The position numbers and the translations under genes were made by a program. The notes below the pieces were generated by a model. The model had not been told where the DNA came from. It saw only the letters and a program-made list of their open reading frames with translations, and made no database searches. A stretch of 14,841 nt of DNA from an uncultured Pseudomonadota bacterium (GTDB taxonomy: Bacteria; Pseudomonadota; Gammaproteobacteria; Burkholderiales; SG8-41): positions 1 through 14,841 of the forward strand of contig CAMPGR010000093.1 in assembly GCA_946885605.1 (NCBI GenBank), read 5' to 3'. Numbering within the stretch: position 1 is the stretch's first letter; each line of letters starts with the position of its first letter. Shown one piece after another: positions 1 to 10,577 of the stretch.

Positions 1-1119
1 GCCGAGAAAGAACTCGTCGAGAGCGAGCTGCGCTTTCGCCTGCTCGCAGAATCGATCCCGCACCACGTCTGGTGCGTTCGTTCGGATGGCACCGCGGCCT
101 ACTGGAATCGACGGCTGAGCGAGTATACGGGCCTCACGGATGAAGAATTGCGCTCCGGCGGCTGGGCGGCGCTGCACCCCGATGATGTGGCGCGCGTCAA
201 GGCGGCGTGGGAAATGGTCCGGACGCAGGGAACGGGGTACCAGATGGAGCAGCGCTTGCGCGGGCGTGACGGCCGCTACCGGCGCTTCATGTGCCGTGGG
301 GTGGCGGTGGGAGACGGGCAAGGCCGACCGGTCGAATGGTGCGGAACCAGCACCGATATCGAGGAGCGCCATCAGGCCGAGGAAGCGTTGCACAAGGCGC
401 GGACCGAACTTGCGCATGTGACGCGCGTGACAGCGATGGGCGAACTCGCGGCATCCATCGCGCACGAAGTAAACCAGCCGCTCGCCGCGATAGTCGCGAA
501 TGGTCATGCGTGCGCACATTGGCTGTCTGCGGATCCGCCAAACCTGCGGGAAGCGAGTCAATCGGCAGAGCGCATCGTTCGCGACGCGAACCGCGCAAGC
601 CAGGTGGTTTCCCGCATCCGCGCGTTTCTGAAAAGGGGAGAATCGCGCCTTGCGCCGCTCGATATCGAAGAGATCGTCCGCGAAGCGATGGACATGACGC
701 AGGGGGAAATCCGCGCTCACGGCGTCCACTTGAGTCTTACGGCGTCCGCCGACTTGCCACCGGTGCTGGGCGATCGGATACAGCTGCAGCAGGTCGTGCT
801 GAATCTGGTGATGAACGCCGTGGAAGCGATGGAGCCGGTAACGGAGCGTCCGCGCATGATGCGAGTGGAAATAGCGCGCTGTGGCGCGGAGACGGTGCGC
901 GTCGCGGTGTGCGATTCGGGTATAGGGCTCGATCCAGGGCGTCGGGAAGAGGTGTTCGATGCCTTTCATACGACCAAACCGGGCGGCATGGGAATGGGGC
1001 TCGCGGTCAGCCGCTCCATTATCGAGGCTCACCGCGGGCGGCTGTGGACAACGCCAAACGAAGGTCCCGGCGAGACTTTTCAGTTCACGGTCCCGCTCGC
1101 TGTGCCGGCCACACCATGA
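1..1119 (+). CDS. PAS-domain sensor histidine kinase, FixL-like (5' end cut by window edge)
   Basis: Membrane or cytosolic sensor kinase that would autophosphorylate on His and pass the phosphate to the regulator encoded next. The reading frame is open from base 1, so the N-terminus lies outside the window; 372 residues are visible. Counting from base 1, a PAS/PAC domain spans about residues 8-125 (PAC end CGTSTDIEERHQAE). The HisKA H-box is IAHEVNQPLAAI with the phosphoacceptor at His155. The HATPase domain has the N-box NLVMNAVEAM (268-277), G1 box DSGIGL (305-310) and G2 box GGMGMGL (328-334). The layout and the FixJ-like partner resemble FixL/TodS-type systems. No haem-binding or other ligand signature is recognisable in the visible PAS domain, so the signal is unknown. 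The stop codon overlaps the start of the regulator gene (ATGA), which implies one operon. Confidence 0.93.
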   Translation, partial: AEKELVESELRFRLLAESIPHHVWCVRSDGTAAYWNRRLSEYTGLTDEELRSGGWAALHPDDVARVKAAWEMVRTQGTGYQMEQRLRGRDGRYRRFMCRGVAVGDGQGRPVEWCGTSTDIEERHQAEEALHKARTELAHVTRVTAMGELAASIAHEVNQPLAAIVANGHACAHWLSADPPNLREASQSAERIVRDANRASQVVSRIRAFLKRGESRLAPLDIEEIVREAMDMTQGEIRAHGVHLSLTASADLPPVLGDRIQLQQVVLNLVMNAVEAMEPVTERPRMMRVEIARCGAETVRVAVCDSGIGLDPGRREEVFDAFHTTKPGGMGMGLAVSRSIIEAHRGRLWTTPNEGPGETFQFTVPLAVPATP

Positions 1120-1742
1120 AGCCGGCGGCCGACCCTCTGGTGTTCATCGTCGACGACGATCCATCCGTGCGTGAGGGATTGAGCAGTCTGTTGCGGTCTG
1201 TTGGACTTCATGTCAGGACTTTCCCGTTCGCGGAGGAATTCCTGCGCTACCCGAAGCCGGAAGTGCCCGCCTGCCTCGTGCTCGATGTGCGCATGCCCGG
1301 CTTGAGCGGGCTTGACCTGCAGCGGGAGATGGCCGCATCGGAGGAAGGCGTACCCATTATCTTCATCACCGGCCACGGTGATATCCCGATGGCTGTACGC
1401 GCCATGAAAGCCGGAGCCGTCGAATTCCTGTCAAAGCCGTTCCGGGAACAGGACCTCCTGGACGCGATCCAGCAGGCGTTGGAACGGAATCGCGCGGAGA
1501 AACGGGATCGGGCGGCACTGACAGACATTCGCGGCCGTTACGCAACGCTCACCGATCGGGAGCGTGAGGTGCTGCCTCTGGTCGCCCACGGCATGCCGAA
1601 TAAACAAGTTGCCGCTACGCTGGGCATCAGCGAAATCACTGTCAAAGTTCACCGCGGGCACCTCATGCGCAAGATGAAAGCCGCGTCGTTGGTGGAACTG
1701 GCGCGCATATTCGAGCAGCTTTCTGACTCCACCAGGCGATGA
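1116..1742 (+). CDS. FixJ-family response regulator (receiver + LuxR-type HTH)
   Basis: DNA-binding response regulator of 208 residues, the likely partner of the upstream kinase. The receiver domain (about 7-122) has the acidic pocket Asp13-Asp15, phosphoacceptor Asp57 in LVLDVRMPGLSG, Thr85 in FITGHGD and Lys107 in LSKPF. The LuxR/NarL-type helix-turn-helix spans about 142-200 (LTDREREVLPLVAHG, then the recognition helix region ISEITVKVHRGHLMRKM). Receiver plus LuxR HTH with the TGHGDIPMAVRAMKAGA sequence is typical of the FixJ/TodT group. The ATG at 1116 overlaps the kinase stop by ATGA. No Shine-Dalgarno is evident before it, which fits translational coupling. Target genes cannot be read from the sequence; the stress cluster downstream is a candidate only by proximity. 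Confidence 0.93.
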   Translation: MKPAADPLVFIVDDDPSVREGLSSLLRSVGLHVRTFPFAEEFLRYPKPEVPACLVLDVRMPGLSGLDLQREMAASEEGVPIIFITGHGDIPMAVRAMKAGAVEFLSKPFREQDLLDAIQQALERNRAEKRDRAALTDIRGRYATLTDREREVLPLVAHGMPNKQVAATLGISEITVKVHRGHLMRKMKAASLVELARIFEQLSDSTRR

Positions 1743-1841
1743 GTGCGCCTGGGCCTCGGCGTCGTACCGTTGCGATACCGGCTAGAACGTCGGGCGCTCG
1801 CTTCGCCGGGGGAACCGTTTAAGAACGAGATCGTCCTTATG

Positions 1842-1876
1842 AGAGGCGGTCTTTTCGCATGCGGGCCGCCGCCTCT
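1842..1876 (+). terminator. Hairpin after the two-component operon, possible weak terminator
   Basis: AGAGGCGG (1842-1849) is exactly complementary to CCGCCTCT (1869-1876), with a 19-base loop. Only a short T-containing stretch (TGTT) follows, so this is not a classical strong intrinsic terminator. It lies in the 200-base gap between the regulator stop and the AraC gene. It could end transcription of the two-component operon or act in the leader of the next one. Confidence 0.35.
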
Positions 1877-1942
1877 TGTTCGGAGAGCGTAAATGCCTAA
1901 CACCATCGTCTAATGGATTCCATGCAAGCCGCCTTCTAGCCT

Positions 1943-2824
1943 ATGCGCGTGCAGGCCCATGGTAGACCGTCCATGAAACTGGAACATCAGGAAATACCTG
2001 CTGACCGGCGTCACGCTCTCGGCGTAACCCGGGTTTCGAGCGTGGCTTCGGGCGCGCGCTGTGCGGTGATGAGTGTCTGGTGTTCGGGGCGGGCCGTCGA
2101 TCCGGCACGGCAGCCGGGGTCCGAAGATATAGAGATCCTCATACCCGGCGATCCGGAGGCCTGCACCATGGTCATCGCTCTCGACCGCGCCTACTTCGAG
2201 CGCAAGGCGCGGGAGGTGCTGGGCGGCGAAGCGGTCACCACGGCCGAAATTCCACCACGGGTCGAGCGTTATGCCGCCGCCGCGGACCCTTTGATGAGAG
2301 AGATCGGCAACGCGCTGCGCAGCGAAGTCCACTCGCGGCGGCGCCCCAACGCCGCCTATCTCGAATGCATGGCAGCAATGGTCGCGATCCACCTCGCGAA
2401 GACGTACTGCGGAGGAGCGCCCGCACTGCCGCCGTGCGCCGGGCTACCCCCCCACAAGCTCGCCCGGGTGCAGAGCTTCATCAACGCCCATCTAGCGGAA
2501 GGACTCCGCCTGAAGCAATTGGCCGGCGTTGTCCACATGAGCACTTTCCATTTCTCGCGCATGTTCAAGCAGGCCACTGGCCGATCTCCGCACGCGTACC
2601 TCACCGAGCTGCGCGTGGAGCAGGCGAAGCGCTTGTTGACGGAGAGCACGCTTCCTCTCATTGAAGTGGCAGCTCGAGTCGGCTTTCAGACCCAGGGGCA
2701 TTTCACGGGGGTGTTTCACCGCCATACCGGCCTCACGCCGCGCGTATTCCGGATGAACTGTCCGGCGAGGCATACCGCCGAGGCGTCGTCCGACTCAGCT
2801 CCTCAACGGCGCGCCAGAGCATGA
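1943..2824 (+). CDS. AraC/XylS-family transcriptional regulator
   Basis: Predicted DNA-binding regulator of 293 residues from the first ATG. A second in-frame ATG at 1973 is equally plausible because neither has a clear ribosome-binding site. The N-terminal ~170 residues look like a divergent sensing domain with no recognised ligand motif. The C-terminal ~100 residues are a clear AraC double helix-turn-helix: LARVQSFINAHLAEGLRLKQ, then LAGVVHMSTFHFSRMFKQAT (first HTH), then the second HTH with PLIEVAARVGFQTQGHFTGV and the family-typical FHRHTGLTPRVFR. The stop overlaps the ftsH start as ATGA, so the two are probably co-transcribed and translationally coupled. That makes it a candidate local regulator of the stress cluster, an inference from position alone. 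Confidence 0.9.
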   Translation: MRVQAHGRPSMKLEHQEIPADRRHALGVTRVSSVASGARCAVMSVWCSGRAVDPARQPGSEDIEILIPGDPEACTMVIALDRAYFERKAREVLGGEAVTTAEIPPRVERYAAAADPLMREIGNALRSEVHSRRRPNAAYLECMAAMVAIHLAKTYCGGAPALPPCAGLPPHKLARVQSFINAHLAEGLRLKQLAGVVHMSTFHFSRMFKQATGRSPHAYLTELRVEQAKRLLTESTLPLIEVAARVGFQTQGHFTGVFHRHTGLTPRVFRMNCPARHTAEASSDSAPQRRARA

Positions 2825-4686
2825 ACAAGAAAGAAGCACAATGGAACGTCAGTTACCTGATTTTCTCGGTGATCGCGCTGCTGCTGTTCCAGTCCTGGCT
2901 AAGCGAGGCGCGCGTAACGGAAGTCGTTCCCTATAGCGAGTTGGAGCGCGCGCTCGAACAAGGTCGAGTCGAGCGCGTGGTGCTGACCGAGCGCCGTATC
3001 GTCGGGCACCTCAAGAAACCGACGGAGCAAGGCAAGCGCGTGATCGCGGCCAACCTGGTGGAGCCGGATCTGGCCGAGCGGCTCTCCCGTTTCAACGTGC
3101 CGTACACCCGCGAGCACGAGAGCAACCTCCTGACGGCCGTCATTTCGTGGGTTGCGCCCGCCCTGGTGTTCTTCGCCGTTTGGTACTTCCTGTTCCGCAG
3201 CTTCGCGGAGAAGCAGGGCATGGGCGGGTTCATGTCGATCGGCAAAAGCCGGGCCAAGGTGATGATGGAGAAATCCACGGGCGTGACCTTCGCCGACGTG
3301 GCGGGCGTGGACGAGGCCAAAGTGGAGCTGCAGGAAGTCGTGGAATTTCTCAAGAACCCGGCGCGTTACAGCCGTCTCGGGGCGCGTGTGCCCAAGGGAA
3401 TTCTCCTGGTGGGTCCACCGGGCACCGGCAAGACCCTTCTCGCCCGTGCGGTGGCCGGCGAGGCGGGGGTCACCTTTTTCTCCACCAACGGTGCGGAGTT
3501 CGTGGAGATGTTCGTCGGTGTCGGCGCGGCGCGTGTGCGCGATCTATTCGAGCAGGCGCGGGCGCGCGCGCCCGCAATCATCTTCATCGACGAGCTCGAT
3601 GCGCTGGGGCGCGCGCGCGGTGCCTATGCCATCGGTGGTCACGACGAGAAGGAACAGACGCTGAACCAGCTGCTCTCCGAAATGGACGGCTTCGACCCGT
3701 CAGTGGGCGTCGTGATCCTTGGCGCGACCAACCGGCCCGAGATCCTCGATCCAGCGCTGCTGCGCGCCGGCCGTTTCGACCGTCAGGTGGCGGTCGACCG
3801 TCCGGACAAGAAGGGACGCCTGCAGATCCTCCAGGTGCACGCGCGCAAGGTCAAGCTCGCCCCGGACGTGAACCTCGAGCAGATCGCAGCGATCACGCCC
3901 GGGTTCGTCGGAGCGGATCTCGCCAACCTGGTGAACGAAGCGGCGCTGCTCGCCACGCGGCGCGGCGCCGAGGCGGTAACGATGGAGGATTTCACCGCGG
4001 CCGTGGAGCGCATCGTGGCCGGCCTGGAAAAAAGACATCGCGTGCTCAGCGAAACCGAGCGCAAGGTCGTCGCCCACCACGAGATGGGTCACGCGCTGGT
4101 GGCGATGGCGCTGCCGGGCGCCGATCCGGTTCACAAGATTTCGATCATCCCGCGCGGCGTCGGCGCTCTGGGATACACCCTCCAGCGCCCGACCGAGGAC
4201 CGTTTTCTCATGACGCGCGAGGAAATGGAGAACAAGATGGCGGTGCTACTCGGCGGGCGCGCCGCCGAAATGCTGGTCTTCGGGCGTCCGTCCACCGGGG
4301 CCGCCGACGACCTCGCGAAGGCGACCGACATCGCCCGCGCCATGGTCTTGCGCTACGGCATGCACGAGCGGCTCGGTCTCGTCGCGTATGAGGACGAGCG
4401 CCGCAATCTCTTCCTCGGCACGCCGACGCAGCCGCCGCCGGGCGAGCGTCGCTACAGCGAGGAAACCGCGCGGCAGATCGACGAGGCGGTGCGAGAGGCC
4501 GTCCGACGAGCGTACGACTCGGCGTCCGGCATCCTCACACGCGGACGCAAGGTGCTCGAGACCGGTGCGAAGCGGCTCCTGGAGAAAGAGACACTGTTGG
4601 ACCGAGACCTCGACCTCCTGCGTGGCGAACTGCTCGATCTATTGAAGCGCTCCGGCGTTCCGCTTGCCGCTGCGGGTGCATCGTGA
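2821..4686 (+). CDS. ftsH: FtsH-type membrane ATP-dependent zinc metalloprotease
   Basis: Inner-membrane AAA+ protease that extracts and degrades misfolded membrane and some soluble proteins. It has 621 residues, slightly shorter than E. coli FtsH. Two membrane segments (about 10-27 and 104-127) flank a periplasmic domain. The AAA module has Walker A GPPGTGKT (198-205), Walker [12 protein letters not shown], and the second region of homology [20 protein letters not shown]. The zinc protease site is H420-E-M-G-H424, a variant of the usual HEAGH that keeps the HExxH ligands and catalytic Glu. The probable third zinc ligand is Asp497 in [12 protein letters not shown]. The ATG overlaps the AraC stop (ATGA) and no strong ribosome-binding site precedes it. 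As part of a set with hsp20, clpG and degP it is probably an island-borne paralogue rather than the housekeeping ftsH, which normally sits beside rlmE. That would need a genome check. Confidence 0.96.
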   Translation: MNKKEAQWNVSYLIFSVIALLLFQSWLSEARVTEVVPYSELERALEQGRVERVVLTERRIVGHLKKPTEQGKRVIAANLVEPDLAERLSRFNVPYTREHESNLLTAVISWVAPALVFFAVWYFLFRSFAEKQGMGGFMSIGKSRAKVMMEKSTGVTFADVAGVDEAKVELQEVVEFLKNPARYSRLGARVPKGILLVGPPGTGKTLLARAVAGEAGVTFFSTNGAEFVEMFVGVGAARVRDLFEQARARAPAIIFIDELDALGRARGAYAIGGHDEKEQTLNQLLSEMDGFDPSVGVVILGATNRPEILDPALLRAGRFDRQVAVDRPDKKGRLQILQVHARKVKLAPDVNLEQIAAITPGFVGADLANLVNEAALLATRRGAEAVTMEDFTAAVERIVAGLEKRHRVLSETERKVVAHHEMGHALVAMALPGADPVHKISIIPRGVGALGYTLQRPTEDRFLMTREEMENKMAVLLGGRAAEMLVFGRPSTGAADDLAKATDIARAMVLRYGMHERLGLVAYEDERRNLFLGTPTQPPPGERRYSEETARQIDEAVREAVRRAYDSASGILTRGRKVLETGAKRLLEKETLLDRDLDLLRGELLDLLKRSGVPLAAAGAS

Positions 4687-4765
4687 ACGCCATCGGCCGA
4701 CGCTCGCGTGGAAGAGCGGAGGATAGCGTGCCGCGGACGAAGTAGGCGCGCAGCGTTCGACAGCA

Positions 4766-6442
4766 ATGTCTCCGGACGATCTTGTCCTTTCTCTTCAGCG
4801 CGCGAGCGATCTTCTCGTGCGGCGACTGCGCCGCGGCGCCTCGCCGCCCGTCACGCATCGCCGGTTGCTGATCGTGCAGATCGACGGTCTGTCGCGCTCC
4901 CGTTTCGAACAGGCGCTCACGTCGAAGCGCATGCCCTTCGTCAGGCGACTGATCGAGAGCGGCCGCTATCATCTCGAGCCCATGTCGGTGGGCTTGCCCA
5001 CCTCGACGCCAGCCTTCCAGATGGCAGCTTTCTACGGCGTCCGTCCGGACATCCCGGGGTTCCACTATTACAACCGCGAGCGACGGGGCGACATACACTT
5101 CCCGCGGTCCGGCCACGCGGCATGGGTTGAAGGCAAGCATTCCGCCGACCGGCGCGGCATCCTGCAAGGCGGCAGCGCGTACGGCTGCTGCTTTACCGGG
5201 GGCGCGGAAAACAATTTCTTCACGTTTGCCAGCCTGACGAAGCCGAGCGGCCGGGGAATACTGTCCGCGTTGTCGCCATACTTCGTCGTTGCGTGGGTGG
5301 CCGGAAAGAACCTCGCGCTGACGCTCTATGAGATTGCGCGGGCCGTGCCGCGCTTCGTCGCCCATCCCCGCCGCCGCGCGCGGCGCGGCTGGCGCTGGTT
5401 GTGGCTGAAGGTCGGGATGGGGATCTGGATCCGCAATTTTTTCACGATGGCGGTATCCCGCGACCTTTACGCAGGCGTGCCCGTCATCTACGTCAATTAC
5501 CTGGATTATGACGAGGCCGCGCATGCCTACGGCCCGAACAGTCGCCGCGTGGTGCAGGCTCTCCGCGGAGTGGACCGCGCAATACGCCAGCTCTGGCGCG
5601 TCATGCGGCGCGTGCCCGAGCACGACTACGACGCCTATATTTTGGCCGATCACGGACAGGCTCCGTGCACGCCCTACCGGGAGCTGAGCAGGGGCCGGCG
5701 CCTGGAGCGCTGGATCTTCGACGAGTTCCTCCATCCCGTCGGAGCGGACGTACCTCAAAACCCGAACCACGGCCTCACACGTGGAATCCACACGCGCCGC
5801 AAGGGTACCGCCGGCATGTTCCAGCGTTTCATGAACTATATCGACGAGGACTATTTCCGCCAGCGCGATCCGCAAGCTTACGAGCAAGATGGCGTGCGCG
5901 TGATTGCCGCGGGACCCAATGCGTTTCTCTATGCGCTGGATACCGCCGCCCCGCTTGACATCGAAGCGATAGATCGGAAGTTTCCGGAGCTGCCGGAAAA
6001 GTTGTCGCGCAGCCTCGGCATAGGCTATGTCCTGGCCCGCTCGACGAACGGCCCGGTATGTTTCTGGCAAGGGGAGCGCCATGTGTTGCGCGCTTCGGAG
6101 CCCGGCCCGTTTGCGGGGCGCGAGGATTCCGCCACCGTCGTGCAAGGCATCGTCGACCTGATGGCCATGCCAAGCGCAGGGGATCTCGTCATCTACGGCA
6201 CCGACGCCCCCAAGGGCCATGTGTCGTATATACCCGAACACGGCGCTCACGCCGGAACCTCACCGGACGAGATGCACACCTTCATCGTTCGGCCGGCACG
6301 GGCCGTCTTGCCGTTACCGATCTCCCATCCGGTTCAGCTCTACAAGCACTTCATGCGCTACCAGAACGGATGGCCGCGATCAGCAGGAATCCGTCACGCA
6401 TCCGCAAGGGCGGGGAAGAATGGTCAGGGCACCTGTGCGTAA
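4766..6442 (+). CDS. Alkaline-phosphatase-superfamily hydrolase (nucleotide pyrophosphatase/phosphodiesterase-like)
   Basis: Predicted metal-dependent phosphoester hydrolase of 558 residues; substrate unknown. Alkaline-phosphatase-superfamily landmarks appear in order: metal-ligand Asp40 in VQIDGLS; a candidate Thr/Ser nucleophile in GLPTSTPAFQ (Thr79-Thr81); Asp249 and His253 in YLDYDEAAHAYGP; Asp295-His296 in LADHGQ; and a C-terminal EHGAHAG with His492 and His495. These fit a two-metal phosphodiesterase core. There is no signal peptide. A stretch around residues 175-235 is hydrophobic and basic (Arg/Trp-rich) and might associate with the membrane. The ATG start has no good ribosome-binding site; a purine-rich GGAGGATAG lies further upstream at about 4717-4726 but leads to no long frame. 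It sits between ftsH and hdeD in the same direction. It is not a usual member of the heat-resistance island as I know it. The family call is firm; the function is not. Confidence 0.85.
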   Translation: MSPDDLVLSLQRASDLLVRRLRRGASPPVTHRRLLIVQIDGLSRSRFEQALTSKRMPFVRRLIESGRYHLEPMSVGLPTSTPAFQMAAFYGVRPDIPGFHYYNRERRGDIHFPRSGHAAWVEGKHSADRRGILQGGSAYGCCFTGGAENNFFTFASLTKPSGRGILSALSPYFVVAWVAGKNLALTLYEIARAVPRFVAHPRRRARRGWRWLWLKVGMGIWIRNFFTMAVSRDLYAGVPVIYVNYLDYDEAAHAYGPNSRRVVQALRGVDRAIRQLWRVMRRVPEHDYDAYILADHGQAPCTPYRELSRGRRLERWIFDEFLHPVGADVPQNPNHGLTRGIHTRRKGTAGMFQRFMNYIDEDYFRQRDPQAYEQDGVRVIAAGPNAFLYALDTAAPLDIEAIDRKFPELPEKLSRSLGIGYVLARSTNGPVCFWQGERHVLRASEPGPFAGREDSATVVQGIVDLMAMPSAGDLVIYGTDAPKGHVSYIPEHGAHAGTSPDEMHTFIVRPARAVLPLPISHPVQLYKHFMRYQNGWPRSAGIRHASARAGKNGQGTCA

Positions 6443-6473
6443 GCTTTAGGATATTCGAGCGGAACATTTATAC

Positions 6474-7052
6474 ATGGAAGATCTGATTTCCCGAACCTGG
6501 TGGGTCCTTGCACTGCAAGGCGCCTGCGCGCTCGCGTTCGGCATCCTCGCGCTGCTGTGGCCCGACATCACGCTCCTGTGGCTGGTCGCGCTGTTCGCGG
6601 CCTACGCGTTGATCGCCGGTGTGATGACCGTGGTCGGCGTGGTGAGAAACCGCAGGCGCGAAGAGTACTGGTGGCTCCTGCTTCTGCTCGGACTCTCCAG
6701 CATTGCGGCCGGCGTGATCGCCGTGCTGCATCCCGATCTGACGGCGCTTGTGCTCGTGTTGCTCATGGGTGCGAACGCGCTGGTAAACGGGGTCCTGCAC
6801 ATCGCATTGGCAATCCAGCTGCGCAAGGTGATTCGCGGCGAGTGGCTGATGGTGGCGGCTGGCATCGTTTCGATCGTGTTCGGCATCCTCGTTTTCCTTT
6901 TCCCGGGCGCAGGCGCGCTCGCCCTCGTTTGGCTGATCAGCGCTTATGCCATCCTGATTGGCATATTGCTGCTCGCCGTAGCCCTCCGCGCCAGGGCATT
7001 GGCCAAGGCGTCAGGCCGAAGACCGCGGCGGGAAGCGGTGAGGCAACACTGA
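6474..7052 (+). CDS. hdeD: HdeD-family (DUF308) six-helix membrane protein
   Basis: Integral inner-membrane protein of 192 residues. Six hydrophobic helices are visible at about 9-30, 32-57, 63-86, 88-113, 121-144 and 145-172, in the three-hairpin repeat pattern of the HdeD/DUF308 family. Family features include the WWVLALQGACALAFGILALLWP first helix and the repeated GI.A.L.P turns at helix ends. HdeD of E. coli is linked to acid resistance at high cell density, and homologues recur in transmissible heat-resistance islands; the biochemical role is not settled. A basic tail (ASGRRPRREAVRQH) is probably cytoplasmic. It starts 31 bases after the hydrolase gene with only a weak AGCGGA upstream, consistent with an operon. 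Confidence 0.9.
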   Translation: MEDLISRTWWVLALQGACALAFGILALLWPDITLLWLVALFAAYALIAGVMTVVGVVRNRRREEYWWLLLLLGLSSIAAGVIAVLHPDLTALVLVLLMGANALVNGVLHIALAIQLRKVIRGEWLMVAAGIVSIVFGILVFLFPGAGALALVWLISAYAILIGILLLAVALRARALAKASGRRPRREAVRQH

Positions 7053-7113
7053 CGGACGGGAGCACCTCTTCGTTTTGCCCGGGGCGAGCATTCTTGCACC
7101 GGTAAACATTATC

Positions 7114-7130
7114 CGAAGGAGATCATGATG
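7114..7130 (+). promoter_or_regulatory. Ribosome-binding site and double ATG of hsp20
   Basis: A strong AAGGAG (7116-7121) precedes two adjacent in-frame ATGs at 7125 and 7128. The spacing is 3 bases to the first and 6 to the second, so the second ATG may be the one mainly used. It is one of the clearest ribosome-binding sites in the cluster, suggesting high translation of the small heat-shock protein. Confidence 0.7.
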
Positions 7131-7706
7131 AAACTGGACGTCGGAAAGTGGAATCCCTTCAGATTCCTGCGCAGGTCGGCCGGAGAGCGGCGCAACGAGC
7201 CGTCGCAGACGGGACTGGCTGCGGCCGGCAACATGCCGGCAGCCTGGCCGGACGCGCTCATGGCGCAGCCGCTGCGCATGATGCAGGACATGATGATGCG
7301 CGATCCGTTCAGCGTGATGCGCGATCCCTTCAGCGGCGCGGGGCTGGAGCGCTGGTTTGGCGACTTCAGCCCCGGCACTTTTCTACCGCGCCTCGACGTG
7401 GTGGACGATGGCGACGCGCTGCGTGTCATCGCCGAGCTTCCCGGCATGGATCGCAAGGACGTGGAGATCATCCTCGAAGATGATGCGATCGTGCTGCGCG
7501 GCGAGAAGAAGCTCGAGTCGGAGACCGAGGAACAGGGCTGCTACCGCGTCGAGCGCGCGTTCGGCAGCTTCCAGCGCGTAATCCCGCTTCCCGAAGGTGT
7601 GGACATCAAAGGCGCCGAGGCAAAGTTCGAAAACGGAGTGCTGACGGTGCGCCTGCCAAAGAGCACGGCAGACAAACCCGGCGCCCGGCGGATCGAGATC
7701 AAGTAA
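7125..7706 (+). CDS. Hsp20-family small heat-shock protein
   Basis: ATP-independent holdase chaperone of 193 residues that would bind unfolding proteins and hand them to the disaggregase encoded next. The alpha-crystallin domain runs from about 88 to 180 (start LPRLDVVDDGDALRVIAELP; signature AKFENGVLTVRLPK at 166-179). A C-terminal I-x-I oligomerisation motif is present as Ile190-Glu-Ile192, two residues from the end. The N-terminal arm is long and Met-rich (LMAQPLRMMQDMMMRDPFS) and contains a tandem heptapeptide MRDPFSV/MRDPFSG at 58-71, encoded by two adjacent 21-bp copies. It lies 48 bases upstream of the ClpG-type gene, the sHsp-clpG pairing known from transmissible protein-quality-control islands. 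Confidence 0.96.
   Translation: MMKLDVGKWNPFRFLRRSAGERRNEPSQTGLAAAGNMPAAWPDALMAQPLRMMQDMMMRDPFSVMRDPFSGAGLERWFGDFSPGTFLPRLDVVDDGDALRVIAELPGMDRKDVEIILEDDAIVLRGEKKLESETEEQGCYRVERAFGSFQRVIPLPEGVDIKGAEAKFENGVLTVRLPKSTADKPGARRIEIK
7294..7335 (+). repeat. Tandem 21-bp duplication inside hsp20
   Basis: Two directly adjacent 21-base units (7294-7314 and 7315-7335) differ at a single position (G7307 versus C7328). They encode the heptapeptides MRDPFSV and MRDPFSG in the N-terminal arm. The unit is a multiple of three, so the frame is kept. Confidence 0.9.
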
Positions 7707-7723
7707 ACATTCGAGATCAAGTA
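7693..7723 (+). repeat. Short direct repeat across the hsp20 stop codon
   Basis: The 13-mer TCGAGATCAAGTA occurs at 7693-7705 and again at 7711-7723, offset by 18 bases. The first copy encodes the C-terminal Ile-Glu-Ile-Lys and the stop; the second lies in the spacer before clpG. It looks like a slippage duplication of the gene end. Confidence 0.75.
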
Positions 7724-7754
7724 CGGATCAAACCAAGCTACTGAGGAACTGACT

Positions 7755-10505
<2,751 letters not shown>

Positions 10506-10522
10506 GAACCGTGACCAGGCTT

Positions 10523-10547
10523 CCCCCACCGTTCCATTCGGTGGGGG
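10523..10547 (+). terminator. Perfect 9-bp hairpin between clpG and degP
   Basis: CCCCCACCG (10523-10531) pairs fully with CGGTGGGGG (10539-10547) around a 7-base loop. A further outer pairing AACCGT (10507-10512) with ACGGTT (10554-10559) could enclose it. Only TTAAG follows, so it lacks a proper T-run. It begins 18 bases after the clpG stop and ends 30 bases before the degP start. It may be an attenuator, a leaky terminator or an mRNA 3'-end stabiliser that separates clpG from degP expression. Confidence 0.6.
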
Positions 10548-10577
10548 TTAAGAACGGTTTCGAGGAGAAACAGCGCC

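Noticed and set aside
291..1115. Upstream extension of the response-regulator frame
   Set aside because: The frame is open but overlaps the kinase catalytic domain. The regulator starts naturally at 1116, and the extension has no motif.
3147..4391. 414-codon plus-strand frame inside ftsH
   Set aside because: Arg/Gly-rich shifted-frame shadow of the well-supported ftsH gene.
4535..6250. 571-codon open frame on the minus strand
   Set aside because: It lies almost entirely antisense to the hydrolase gene, whose motifs are clear. The translation is His/Arg/Ala-rich without recognisable domains, as expected from high-GC codon bias.
7053..7124. Possible sigma-32 heat-shock promoter before hsp20
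   Set aside because: I found no CTTGAAA-like -35 with a CCCCAT-like -10 at proper spacing, nor a well-spaced sigma-70 pair.
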